Assembly (NCBI GenBank): GCA_023101725.1
Contig: JALJCO010012682.1
Location: 620,001 to 684,000, forward strand
DNA from: Atherinomorus stipes
Taxonomy: Eukaryota; Chordata; Actinopteri; Atheriniformes; Atherinidae
Length of the DNA stretch: 64,000 bases
Direction of reading: 5' to 3'
The notes under the pieces are model-generated. The model had not been told where the DNA came from. It saw only the letters and a program-made list of their open reading frames with translations, and did no database searches. A program made the position numbers and the translations under genes. Numbering within the stretch: the stretch's first letter is position 1; every line of letters starts with the position of its first letter. Positions 1-11,813 of the stretch are shown in pieces.

Positions 1-1569
1 GAAAACCATATATCCGATTATCATATCGACATGTAGGCAGATAGAAATGCGGCGTCCACTTGTGGAGAACCACCACAACAACCACCCCTGCAGCTGCGGC
101 AAACGTTCGGCGTAATGTCTTCACAAGAAACCATCCAAAACAACGGAAGGGCAGGGCAGATGTCAGAAAACTGCATTACAGAACCTCAGTTTAAGTCCAT
201 AATGAGCCGCATTGTTTTAATTGCCAGTTCAGCACCATGGAGAGGTCATGATTACAGCTACACTCAGAGATTACAGGTTTTTACACGGATGATGCCATAA
301 TCTCAGTTGCATTATGATCTGATTCGACACATTTAATACCGTATGGAGGATTAAAGCCTATACTCAAACCGCACAGTTTGTTTTTAGCCACAAGTTCAGA
401 TGCTGCCTTTCAGATGAGGGTGTGACATGCTTTGCCTTGGAAACCACTCCTCACTGTATTAGCCTCAGCACACCCAGTCCTAAACTAATTATAAACCCTT
501 TATTACTAGAGTGCCAGGGTTGGAAGTAATGACACAGATGAGAATGCATTTGGTGCAACGAGGGAATCATAAGATCATACTAAGTTCCAGCTAAAATAAT
601 ACAAGTACATGTTATGAAATTTGAGATTTTTAATTATGTTCTTTATTGGTGTTAGCAGCTGTTTTTTTATGTTTGTGGTGTAATTCTAAGGCTCCAGATA
701 ACTTTACATTTTATGATCAGTCAGCTGATTATTATCTTGAATAGTTGATTTGTTATTTGTGAATTAATTATAAATAACTCAACTCTTATTTCCCAACCAG
801 AATGAAAATCTCAGACATTTAACATTGTCTGGAAAATGATAATGTTTAATAAGATTGTTGTGTTGTGCCTTAGTCCAGAGTAAATATCCTTTCAGACATT
901 ATATTCAAATGTCAAAGGACAATGAATGATTCTGGTTTCTTGCAAGGACAGTTTTTCCTGGGTTATAAATATGACCACTCCACTAACTTTTAGGGTCAAA
1001 GAAAAGGCACCCCACTTACATGACACTGGCCTGACTCACTTAAAGTAGTTTTACTGCAGGTTTTCTGCTCTGCAGGGCATCAGCACAAAATTGGAGCAGA
1101 CACGGAAAGCAAGATGATTGATAACAAACAGCATGTTTGTTTTTGGCTGACTTGTTATGAGGAAATCTGTTACCAAGTTTTTATGAAAATGTAGATTTAG
1201 GAATTTCTGATCATGTTATTGAAATCCTGTTATGTGTTAAGTGATTGAGAAATGTTTTTGAAATGTGTGTTTAAAAATGAAGAAAGAAAGAGGTTGTTTT
1301 AAAGGTAAAATTGAATCTTAACAGTTTCTGTATTTATGGAACAGAGATCAGTATTTATGGTTATTTTCTACAGTATGTTAGGTCTTTTATTGAAATGCAA
1401 TCTGATATTAAACATGAAATATGTTACCTTAATCATAAGAAACAGACATATGAAAGATGTTATGTTGAGAATATCAAGTGAAAATTTAGTTTACAGATCT
1501 TGTCATGCAAAAGTCTAAATATCTATGAATGTTCACAGGGTTTAGGGTAGTGAACTTAAGGGGCCAGAT
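1..1569. other. apba2 5' flank or intron, no coding sequence seen
   Basis: No recognisable exon, RNA gene or repeat with clear ends was found here. The sequence is AT-rich and its open frames look random. A splice acceptor (pyrimidine-poor, ending in cacag) falls at about 1538, so the first coding exon of apba2 probably starts at 1539 with about 31 bases of 5' untranslated sequence. The promoter and any non-coding first exons then lie further upstream or outside the window. Confidence 0.5.
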
Positions 1570-4500
1570 ATGGCTCATGGACAAAGGCCAGGAACTATTT
1601 CCAAAGTATTGTCTCCCAGCCCTCCATCGTGCCCTGCTGCAGGACTCAAGAAATCGAGCCAAGAAGAGCAGCAAGGCTTGGTGAGGGAGGCAATTCAGCA
1701 ACCATCTTGTTCTTTGAAGGATGACCACAATGACCAGCTGACTCCTTCAGTTTCTGCAAAGTACTACTACAGGAGTTGTGACCCAAGTCCAGAAGAGATG
1801 GAGGACACCTGCTCTGAGTATGACAACGTGGGCTCTGATGTCGAGCAGGACTATGATGAGGTGCTACATTTGAACAGAGAAGCTGTTGTTGATATTAGAT
1901 ATTACAAACAGTATTGTCCTGAGGATGCGAAGCATGCAGTGAGTGATAATATTGATGAAAACAGCGCTGCTGCTGCTGACCAGATCGCCTCCAAATCTCA
2001 ACTTAGCGCAGAAATAACAGAAGAATTACAGTTAGACAATAAGCCGTATAAGATGGATCATCATTTTAGGTCACATTGTGCCCCAATGGCTGGGGATGAA
2101 ACAGAAGGTGCAGTGAAGCGGGGCCAGGGAGACAGGTTTTTCTTTAGTGATGGAGATGAGTTGGAAGAGGTGCTGGATGGGGCCAGATTTATAGAGGATT
2201 TACAGGAGACAGAGAATGATGGTCAAAAACCACCCAGTCTCTATCAAGGCACCGAGACTGGCAGAGTCAGAAAGGAAGATGATAGCAGAAAAAGAGAAGA
2301 TGAAACTCAAATTACAAGAAGCCACAATATTCCAGGAGCTGGTAAGAAGAGTGAGTCATCCCACATGAGTTCAAAGGAGAAGGAGCGGCAGGGTAAAGGA
2401 CGAGGAAGGAGGGGAGCAAGAGAGGACACTGAGCATGTTGTTTCTGAGATCAAAGGATCTGTGACCAACAGCGCCGAGCCACGTCCAAAGGCTTTGTCCA
2501 AGGACTGCAAAAAGTCTGCAGTGAGGTCCAAGGCTAGGCCTGGTTCCAGCAGGCAACATCCTCCTCCACCACCCCGTCACGCTCGCGCTCAGTCACCTGT
2601 CGACAACCAGAAAGCCCCACCTCCTCCCGTTGCCAGACCCAGTCCCTCCACTGCTATGAGTCGGGAGAATGAACCCAGGGTGGTCAAACCACCCGTGACT
2701 CCTCATCCCATAGCAGAACAACAGAGGGAGTCAGAGGAGAAGCAGAGAGGGCCAGAGAAACTAGACCAGGTAGGAAATGCAAATGTGACAGGTCCCCGTC
2801 ATTTCTCACAATGTAGTCTGGAATAGTTACAGCTTGTACCAAGCCCAACTTAGCAGATGTTTGTGTACAGCAGGATGAGAAACCAAGCACAGCCATAATG
2901 CCCGAGGAGGTGCCAGAGCAGCCGAGGAGGCCTCAGTGCCCAGAGCCCACCTCACCAGAGGAAAGCGATTCTCCCAAGGTTGACATTTATTTCATTATGA
3001 AGCATGACAAAGATGATATTCAACTGTCTTTTATACTGTGAATGCTTCAGCTATGTTTTTTTTTTTCATTGAGTCATCCCATATTAAAGGCAACCATGCT
3101 TACATGTCTTTACTATCATTAATTGGTTAATCTTATAATATCTGAAATGAATATTTTCACTTAAAGGCTGAACTTATCTAATCTTGTGAACTTATTCTGA
3201 AGAAAACACAGGAAGCTGCTTCTTTTCCCAGCTTTGAGGATGGTAAATATTTCAGAATATCCTTGAATTTGTCAGCTTATTTCAATTATTGCTGCATATG
3301 ACAACAAAGTGTTTTGCTGTATAGTGCCAGGTCCCTGTGAGCCAGAGGATCTCATTGATGGGATCATCTTTGCTGCTAACTACCTTGGCTGCACTCAGGT
3401 GTTGTCTGACAAAAATCCATCCAAGTCTGTCCGCATGTCTCAGGCCCACGAAGCCGTCAGTCACATCAAGGTAACTGTTGGTACCCATTTATTTGGACTG
3501 TAAATATTTTTAAAAGGTAAAAGCTTTCTGCTTTCATCCGCTTATCTCAAAATGAAGGAGCCAAGTTTGAATATTGAATGTGTGTTTAGGTGATTTTGCG
3601 AGCAGGACTTTTTAAAATGCCAGATGTTTGTTGGCAGGTTTAAAGAATTTAAATGGTTGTATTTCTGAAGTACTCACTACATTCAGAGTAAAAGATATTA
3701 AAGGGCCTTTTTAACTGTGTGATTTAAAAAGAAATGATAGGATTTATTGATGTGTGTGTCAGCTGGGTTGTTGGCAAAGGTTTGCAGTGCAGTGAATTCA
3801 TTTTTATTTACCACACAGTGGAGCTGTTGCTTGCTTTTTTAAAATCATCTCTCTCCTTTTGGTGCTTTGATGATTAGCTGAATGTTTCTTTCCTCTTATC
3901 AAAGCATCACACAAATACTAAAAAGTAAGAAGTCTAACTGAAATCATATCTATTTCAAAGAGCCAGGATGAAGATTCTCAAATGATGACAGAAGTGGACC
4001 TTTTCATCTCCACTAAAGCTGTCAAAGTGCTGAACGCTGACACACAGGTTAGTAACTCATGGATGTTTGTGTGGTGATTCTGGTGTTTTTCAACATTATG
4101 ATTGCAATTGTTTCTGCTGTGCTTAGGAGACCATGATGGACAGTGCCTTGCGGACTATCTCCTACATCGCCGACATTGGCAGCATTGTGGTTCTGATGGC
4201 ACGGAGGCGTATGTCTCAAGCTTCATCAGAGGACTTCTCTGAATCATCTGACTCTACCAGTGATGGGAAGAGCCAGTACAGGATGATCTGCTACGTCTTT
4301 GAGTCAGAGGATGTAAGCGCTTAACTGTACCTGCAATACACATTAGTTTGGTTTAAGATATTTTACACATTTGTGCTATGGCTCTCAAACTGTGATCTTT
4401 CTCACGTCCTTGCTGTTGTCAGTTGGGATAGCCTGTCTGCTGAGTAGTTTTCCCCAAATGCTCCCTTCCCCACAGGCACAGCTGATTGCACAGTCCATTG

Positions 4501-7500
4501 GTCAGGCCTTCAGCGTGGCCTACAGAGAGTTCCTTCGTGCTAATGGCATCAACCCAACTGACTTGAGCCACAAACAATACAGTGACATCATCAACTCCCA
4601 GGAAATGTACCACGATGACCTTGTCCATTTCTCAAACTCAGACAACTGTAAAGAGGTGAGGGATTTTTTTACTTTAAAAACGTAGGTGGGTTTTCCTCTA
4701 AAATAAATTGCTGTGTCAGAATTTTCCGAGTCCGTTAGACTTGAGGGTGAGAGGTTTAAAACGTGTTTATTTTTATCTGTGTTCCAGCTATATGTGGAGA
4801 AGCAGAAAGGGGAAATCCTCGGTGTGGTGATAGTGGAGTCTGGCTGGGGCTCCATTCTACCCACCGTCATCTTGGCCAGTATGCTGAATAGTGGTCCTGC
4901 AGCTCGCTCTGGAAAACTCAGCGTTGGGGACCAGATTATGTCCATTAATGACACAAGTCTGGTGGGGCTGCCACTGGCAACGTGTCAGGGCATCATCAAG
5001 GTAAAGAGCATATCATGCTCTAGTTTGAGTTTGTACAAAAGTCTATTTTCGTGTTTTAAATCAAATGATGATACATGCAAATCTGATTTACCAAAAAGTA
5101 TCGATTAGAATCAAATCCATCTGGTGCGGTTTACTGCTTACTAAGATGGGTCACAGCCTCTGCTGATCCTTGTGAAGATAAAGTGGACACAAAATGAAAA
5201 CAAATGAATACATGTCAATTTAATCATGACATTATGGTATCAGGTGATTCTTTTTATAAGATCATGCAAAAATTACATATTGATTTTGCTGGCAATATTA
5301 TGTAATCCACATCTCTAAACTTTTTGACTTTGTCTGCAACCCCCCAGTTCCAAGTCCACTGGTTCCTACTGAAAATTTATTTGTTTCAGTTTTTCTCAAT
5401 TTAGTATTTAGGCTAATGAAATACGTTGGGCTGATTTATTTTAAGGGTTAATGACACAAAATAATTTGCTTGTAGATTTTATAGTTAGCTCTAGTCTTTT
5501 TAAGTGTATCACCTATTAAAATTCTTTGTACAGGGGTTAGACAATGAAACTGAAACACTTGGTTTTAGACCACAATAATTTATTAGTATGGTGTGGGGCC
5601 TCCTTTTGCGGCCAATACAGCGACAATTCGTCTTGGAAATGACATATACAAGTCCTGAACAGTGGTCAGAGGGATTTTAAGCCATACTTCTTGCAGGATA
5701 GTGGCCAGGTCACTACGTGATGCTAGTGGAGGAAAACGTTTCTTGACTCGCTCCTCCAAAACTCCCCAAAGTGGCTCAATAATATTTAGATCTGGTGACT
5801 TTGCAGGCCATGGGAGATGTTCAACTTCACTTTCATGTTCATCAAACCAATCTTTCATCAGTCTTGCTGTGTGTATTTGTGCATTGTCATCCTGATACAC
5901 TGCACCGCCTTCAGGATACAATGTTTGAACCTTTGGATGCACATGGTCCTCCAGAATGGTTCAGTAGTCCTTGGCCCATCTAGCACAAGTCCTGGGCCAA
6001 GCGAATGCCGTGATTTGGGCAGCTGTGGTTTTACGTTTTTTGGATACAATTCGGGTTAGCACCCGAACATCCCGTTCAGACAGCTTCCTCTTGCGTCCAC
6101 AGTTAATCCTGTTGGATGTGGTTCGTCCTTCATGGTGGTATGCTGACATTACCCTGGATACTGTGGCTCTTGATTCATCACAAAGACTTGTCTTGGTCAC
6201 AGATGCGCCAGCAAGACATGCACCAACAATTTGTCCTCTTTTGAACTCTGATACAATGATGTATGCATTGCAATGTTTTGAGCAAAACTGTGCTTTTTAC
6301 CCTGCTAATTGAACCTTCACACTCTGCTCTTACTGGTGCAATGTGCAATTAATGAATATTAGCCACCAGGCTGGTCCAATTTAGCCATGAAACCTCCCAC
6401 ACTAAAATAACAGGTGTTTCAGTTTCATTGTCTAACCCCTGTATGTTGGAGTAAATTCTCTGTCATCCTGGTCATGGTAATACAAAGAGCCTGAATTGAA
6501 AGCAACTGGGATTCTTTTGTCTCTTAAAATCATTTCACCTCTCATTTGAAAGGCTTTACATATCTAAACTGACTGGTGAGTTGGTCAGGCAGGTAAACTC
6601 ACAAGTGGCAACGACACTTGTGACTTCAGTGGCTGTCAAGTGTGAATAGCCAAACTACATCTTATGAGCCTGGAGTTCCTCACCAGTTCTTTCAGAGCCA
6701 AAGGAGCCTTTTGGATGAAAGGCAAAACATTTAAAATAGACAAAAAGAAGTCAAGTTGCATTTGATTCAAGCTCTTAAAGAGATTCTTTTCAATAACTTA
6801 AACAATAAGGTGTTTTTGTAATTGTTCTAGGGTCTAAAGAATCAGGTGAAAGTAAAGCTGAGTATTGTGAGCTGCCCTCCTGTCACCACAGTCCTTATCA
6901 AGAGACCTGACCTCAAGTTCCAGCTTGGCTTCAGTGTTCAGAACGGCATTGTGAGTATCCTCAAGCCAAGGTTCAACATGAAAGGTTGCTAACTCTTGAA
7001 GATGTTTGCCATGTTTTGGGCATTTTCAGATCTGCAGTCTGATGCGAGGTGGCATTGCGGAGAGAGGTGGCGTTCGTGTGGGGCACAGAATCATTGAAAT
7101 AAATGGTCAGAGTGTTGTTGCCATGCCACATGAGAAGATTGTTTTAACCCTGTCTGTCTCAGTGGGTGAGGTAAGAACTCATTAAGACACAAACTGTTTT
7201 CATTCATGACTCACACAAACACTATGCTATGCAAACTTGAGACCAATCTGACAGACTGAGATTGTTTCTGAAAAAAATATTCATAAAGTGCTATAACATA
7301 CATTTAATAAACAGAGAAAATCTATTTAAGGCAATAGCAAAAAAGATTATGGTTAAATGTGTATCCTTCAATTATTATAACTATTGTATTAGAGTATGAT
7401 AACTGATCAATCAGGATTAATCAGTGCAACAGGTTATGATTGAGAAAATGTACCCAAATGTAAACAAACTATAATTCCAGATATACCCAACTGTCAGCAT

Positions 7501-9540
7501 ATAACAAATGTATTCATTTGAGTGTAACGCTGTAATTTAAAGGCCAATTTCTTATCTTCACTGAGCATGTTGTGGTTTAAATGGGCAGTATAGCTGAAAA
7601 AAAACACAAACATTCACATTAAACAAGACTGCGAGTGCTGGGACAACAATGTAGATAAACTATGGCCAAAAGAAAAGCTTGCAAGCTGTAGTGCTCTGTA
7701 TTCTGTACTTAAAAACATAATCGCTCATGAGCATAACCCTGCAGTGTGCAAGTCTCTTTGTGTTTGATATTGTTGGAAATTTATTTGGTTTCTTACTTTT
7801 GGATAAAAAGGTAAATGCAAATCTCTTGTCAAAGCACAGCACTATTGTTCCCCCTAGTGTTGCCAAGTGGTATTACATGGTATTACATTGGTTGCACTGG
7901 CACAAAGACAACTATTTTCCATTTCTCTCAAAGCCGAGCTGCTTCCAGCGACAGGAATGATCAATAATACTTGGAAAGAGTGAAGAGAGGGAAAGATGCA
8001 GGTGTAAAGTGAAACTCCTCTAATTTTCTGTTTAGCAGAAACTTTTTTGAAGTGTTTATATGTGCAAAGAAGTAGCAGCATTTTTTTGTATGGATGAGGA
8101 GACTGAATCATTAGAATGTATTCATTCAGTGAAAGCAGATATACCTTGTTTAGTTATATTGAGACAAATCCATCGGTTGGCATCATGTTGTTGAATGGTT
8201 TTAGAAGATAAAAGAAACTACACAATAGCAATGTGCATAATTGTTCATCTGAAAATCAACAAGAAGGAAATATGTTTGCTTGTCAGTGCAGCAGGTGCAC
8301 CTCTTGTTAGCAGTAAAGCCCTTTCACATTAGACAGAAACACCCATAAACAGCCACTAACATCTGCTTTCTTTAGTGGAAAAGGGTACAGTAAGCATTCA
8401 AACCCATGTAACATGACTCTGCAGCAGTCACTCAGATATTTAAGTAAATGTAAACATGACTCCCTGGTGGATCAGTTCATTTTGAGCTGAGAGCAAGCAT
8501 AGCCCCAATATAAGCCTAATATAAGCTTTAAAAACACAATTACTGCCTGAGGCACCTCAGATGGAGATTTAAACTGGTAGCAGCACCAACTTAAACACAA
8601 AAAGACATGACAGACCTTTATTTCTAACCAGCACAGCGGCTGGCAGCCTATGCTGTCAGTCCTGCTGTGCTGGGTTGACCCCTGGGGTCCAGCCAGAAAT
8701 AATAAATCAGAAATTAAGCCTCCTGTGCCAGTGGTCTACAGGGTTGTCCATACCATTGTTAGTAGGAAAGTAGGTGCTGGAACAATGAACGTCTACATAA
8801 TGCCATTTGGAAAATGGAAAGGAGTCTGTCAGCATGTTGTAGCAGGCGTACACACATTTAAAAATGCAATTATTTCTGGGCCATTCATGACCGATAGAAT
8901 AGTGCGGCAGAAGTGAAAGTGATGATGACATTACTCTGTAGCCATTATGCTGTGCAACATCCACTTTGAAATGATAAATTAAAGCAAAAAAGAAATTGGC
9001 CCTTTAACCCTCATAAAACCACCTCATCCTTTTTTCTCAGCAGTTTTTCTTTAATATGAGATAAAGTGTTATTTTGATCTGAATTTTATTACCTACTTAA
9101 GAGAATCAAGCTTTCAGCCTTTGCAAACCTAAGCAAACTTGCTGCCCTCTGCTGCTTTGTTTTTATCACACAGATATGAGAGCAGAATTGATTTAGCAAA
9201 CCTCTCAACAGGTTAACAGTCTTCATCAAGAACCACAGCTGCCAGCATACTCAGAACCTTTTTTCCCTCCATTATCAAGCTCCACTTAAGCTGAAACAGA
9301 TCCAAATTAGTTAGTAAATCCTCCAAGGTCTCCTATAACTCTGAAGCCACAGAGGGGAGCAAATTAGTCCAGAATTCAAGTGATGTGATTATACCTGTGC
9401 ATCTATAATTGGGTTCATAAGTTGCCTGCAGAATGATCCTGCTCTTCTCGCCTCTGCCCCTTTGCCAGATCAACATGAAGACGATGCCTGCTGTGATGTT
9501 CAGACTGCTAACAGGACAGGAGACGCCTGTCTACATATAG
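1570..9540 (+). CDS. apba2: apba2: amyloid-beta precursor protein-binding family A member 2 (X11-like/Mint2)
   Basis: Neuronal-type adaptor that binds NPxY-type tails (such as APP) through its PTB domain and membrane or vesicle partners through two PDZ domains. Coding exons read by splice sites: 1570-2769 (or 2791), 2857-2978, 3212-3242, 3325-3470, 3961-4047, 4127-4312, 4476-4655, 4788-5000, 6831-6950, 7030-7170, 9469-9540. With the 2791 donor the frame closes at 839 residues. The N-terminus is acidic and then proline-rich; a YYKQYCPED stretch resembles the Munc18-binding region of Mint proteins. PTB spans about residues 459-658 ([24 protein letters not shown] core, [12 protein letters not shown]). 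PDZ1 is about 665-735 and PDZ2 about 748-825 ([16 protein letters not shown]). The C-terminus [18 protein letters not shown] matches APBA2 better than APBA1 or APBA3. The first two exon junctions are uncertain: the good donor at 2770 is phase 0, but exon 2857-2978 reads open only in phase 1. Skipping exon 2 also keeps frame (791 residues). The start at 1570 is the first ATG after the acceptor. Confidence 0.93.
5531..6441 (-). mobile_element. Tc1/mariner-type DNA transposon, internally deleted, in apba2 intron 8
   Basis: Terminal inverted repeats of about 30 bp (left begins caggggttagacaatgaaac; right is its complement) are flanked by TA on both sides (5529-5530 and 6442-6443), the usual Tc1 target duplication. 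The minus strand carries two transposase pieces: an N-terminal helix-turn-helix part at about 5961-6200 and a C-terminal DDE part at 5583-5942 with DDNAQIHTA and [12 protein letters not shown]. The central part with the first catalytic aspartate is missing, so the 911-bp copy is non-autonomous. It lies in an intron, opposite in sense to apba2, and does not touch the splice sites. Confidence 0.9.
7171..9468 (+). other. apba2 last intron, no feature seen
   Basis: A 2.3-kb intron between exons 10 and 11, with a normal gtaaga donor and tttgccag acceptor. No conserved-looking exon, RNA gene or repeat with recognisable ends was found inside it. Confidence 0.6.
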
Positions 9541-10284
9541 AGAGCCTTCCACAGATCGACACGCTGCAGTTCTGCTCATCTGGCAGTGTGATGAGGAGAA
9601 TTTATTTTTCTATCATTTTAGTTTTGGCCTCTTGTTCGATGCTGTAAAGAACATCCGGTTCTCATTTTCAGGTTTTGTCTTGAATTACGTTGTCATAATG
9701 GCCTTATAATGTGAATACCGTCTGTAGTACTGTATGTGAGTTTATGGTGTCAAAGAGACGTAGCTTTATGGTCATGATTATTTTCTTATAAAGAGAAAAA
9801 TTAGTACATTTATTTTTTATTTAGTCATTTTTATAATGTGTATGGAGTTTAAAAATTGTACTTATACTGTAAATAGTTTGGATTACTCAAGGACTTGGTT
9901 GGAAAGGCCATATTACTCCTGCAGAAAACAGTATGCATGTGATTATGAGAAATAACTGACCAGGGATTCATTCTCCAATCTGACATGATAATCTACTACA
10001 GTAAGTATTAAAAGACTATAAAAAAATATGCTGTACAAAGGCATTCAACTCTGTGTATTATGGTGATGCTGAAGGCCAAAGACACACCTACTATTCAAAG
10101 ACATACAGTCTAGGTGATCATTACCTTTACCAGAGCATACAAGAATGTATAAATATACACATTGCTGGATGAATGTAATGATGCAACACTCTTAAAATAC
10201 AATTTCACTGCTGAATTCATGTTTGTTTTCATTTTTTATTAATGTGTTGCTGAAAAAGGTTCTGAAAAACATCGACAAAATAAA
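9541..10284 (+). other. apba2 3' untranslated region with candidate poly(A) signal
   Basis: AT-rich sequence after the apba2 stop codon. An AATAAA hexamer lies at 10279-10284, which would give a 3' UTR of about 0.75-0.8 kb. Transcript data would be needed to place the real end. Confidence 0.4.
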
Positions 10285-10496
10285 TACATTTGGCTGTATT
10301 AAGAGAAATTGTATGCACAAGGAAGTTCATATTCATCCACACATAAATTTTTCACATTTAAAAGTTAAACCATGTTCAGACGTTCTTCAGAAATTACAGT
10401 ATGTTGGTACCAGAATAATCTAACATGTTATGCATATAAATTATTTTTATATGACATAAATGCAATCTCATTGCAACCTTTTCCTCATATTTAACT

Positions 10497-10770
10497 TCAA
10501 ATTGAGTCAAAGAGACATCTGTCATCCTTGATCAATGTATACACACACATATAGTATGGATCCCATACAAATCTGTATTTTGTGTTTACATCGACTGCAC
10601 CCCAACAATAATCTTCAAACATATATTTACAGTTAACATATAACACACTTACAGGCTCATGCAGATAATTGGAATAGATGTGACTTTCTGTCACACAGTC
10701 AGTAAAATTATCTTCAAGTATAAACTGAGAAAGCTCCCTGACTGGGATCTGGGCCACCTCATATATGCTC
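10497..10770 (-). CDS. unassigned exon-like open frame (product not recognised)
   Basis: On the minus strand a good acceptor (tttctttgtgtttcag) precedes 10770. The following frame is open for about 90 codons to a stop at 10497. It contains four or five cysteines and many aromatics (for example NYLHEPVSVLYVNCKYMFEDY). A perfect GTAAGT donor also occurs inside, at 10652 downward, so a 118-bp internal exon (10653-10770, phase 2 in and phase 0 out) is possible too. It lies downstream of duoxa on the same strand and beyond a plausible duoxa poly(A) signal, so it could be an alternative terminal exon of duoxa, part of another transcript, or chance. I do not recognise a domain. Confidence 0.22.
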
Positions 10771-10927
10771 CTGAAACACAAAGAAAATTGTTACAGTCAG
10801 TTTGCAGCCTGCTGGAATTACAGCACTTCATTTAATATGAATCCAATAATAAATAAATAAATAAATGCTCAGGGTTCAGGATGTTTTGTATCTCATGTGA
10901 TCCCCACCGCAGTGGTATCATAAATTC

Positions 10928-11509
10928 TAGGGATGCACGATATTGGAATTTTGGCCGATATCCGATATGCCGATATTTTAAAACTAATGTGGCCGATAAC
11001 CAATATAAATACTGATATTAAAGCTGAAAAAAATAAGAAGTCATTGCAAATAGCACTTTTGTTATCCATTTCCGACATTTTGAAAAATAGGGGGTGGGAA
11101 AAAATACAAAAAAAAAATTAATTTATAAAAACAGTGTTTTTAAATGTCAATATGATATCAGCATATGAAAATATCGCAAAATTTTTGTGAATTCTCGCCA
11201 GATTTTGTAACAGAACGATGAAATGTCAAGAGATTTCATTAGTAAAATAGGCACTGCATGTTTTAATGTCAATATGATATCAGCATATGAAAATATCGCA
11301 AAAAGTTTGTGAATTCTCTCAAGATTTCGTAACAGAACAATGAAATGTCAAGAGATTTTGTTAGTAAAATAGATCGACACTGAGTTTTTTTAAATGTCAA
11401 TATATCAGCATATGGAAATAGCACAATGTTTCAGTGTATTGATAATTTTTCCCCACCCACACCCCAAGAATTTTTAAAGTCTGTAAAAAATATTTTGAAG
11501 AGGAAGAAG

Positions 11510-11551
<42 letters not shown>

Positions 11552-11669
11552 CTTTAGTAACAGTGGGCAGATCGGTTAAATATCTGTTGAATGTCGGTGG
11601 GGTGGCTGATGTCCGACACTCAGTTTTAAGTCAGATTCCGCTAGGGGCCGATTATATCGTGCATCCCTA
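10928..11669. mobile_element. hAT-type non-autonomous DNA element (MITE)
   Basis: The ends are near-perfect inverted repeats (tagggatgcacgatat and its complement). They are flanked by 8-bp direct repeats differing in one base: ATAAATTC at 10920-10927 and ATAAATTA at 11670-11677. This is the signature of hAT insertion. There is no transposase. The interior holds a tandem repeat (11143-11420) and a long poly-T tract (about 11513-11546). The element separates the unassigned open frame from duoxa. Confidence 0.85.
11143..11420. repeat. tandem repeat, about 122-128 bp unit, 2.2 copies
   Basis: Copies begin with aatgtcaatatgatatcagc at 11143 and 11265; a third, partial copy begins at 11393 and has lost a few bases. 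Copies 1 and 2 agree over nearly their whole length, including a shared cagaacratgaaatgtcaag segment. The array lies wholly inside the hAT-type element. Confidence 0.85.
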
Positions 11670-11733
11670 ATAAATTACTGAATTAGTCCCATTTGGCATT
11701 ATTACTGATTATATGTGCAGCAGTACCTGTTTA

Positions 11734-11739
11734 TTTATT
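11734..11739 (-). terminator. candidate duoxa poly(A) signal (AATAAA)
   Basis: On the minus strand AATAAA occurs about 75 bases after the duoxa stop codon, with a second overlapping copy four bases further on. This would give a very short 3' UTR ending before the hAT element. Confidence 0.45.
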
Positions 11740-11813
11740 CATTTCATAATCAAATGAATGACAAATCTATTTACATGTTGCAAATTGTCACTGCTTATCA
11801 TGCCAAAAACAAA

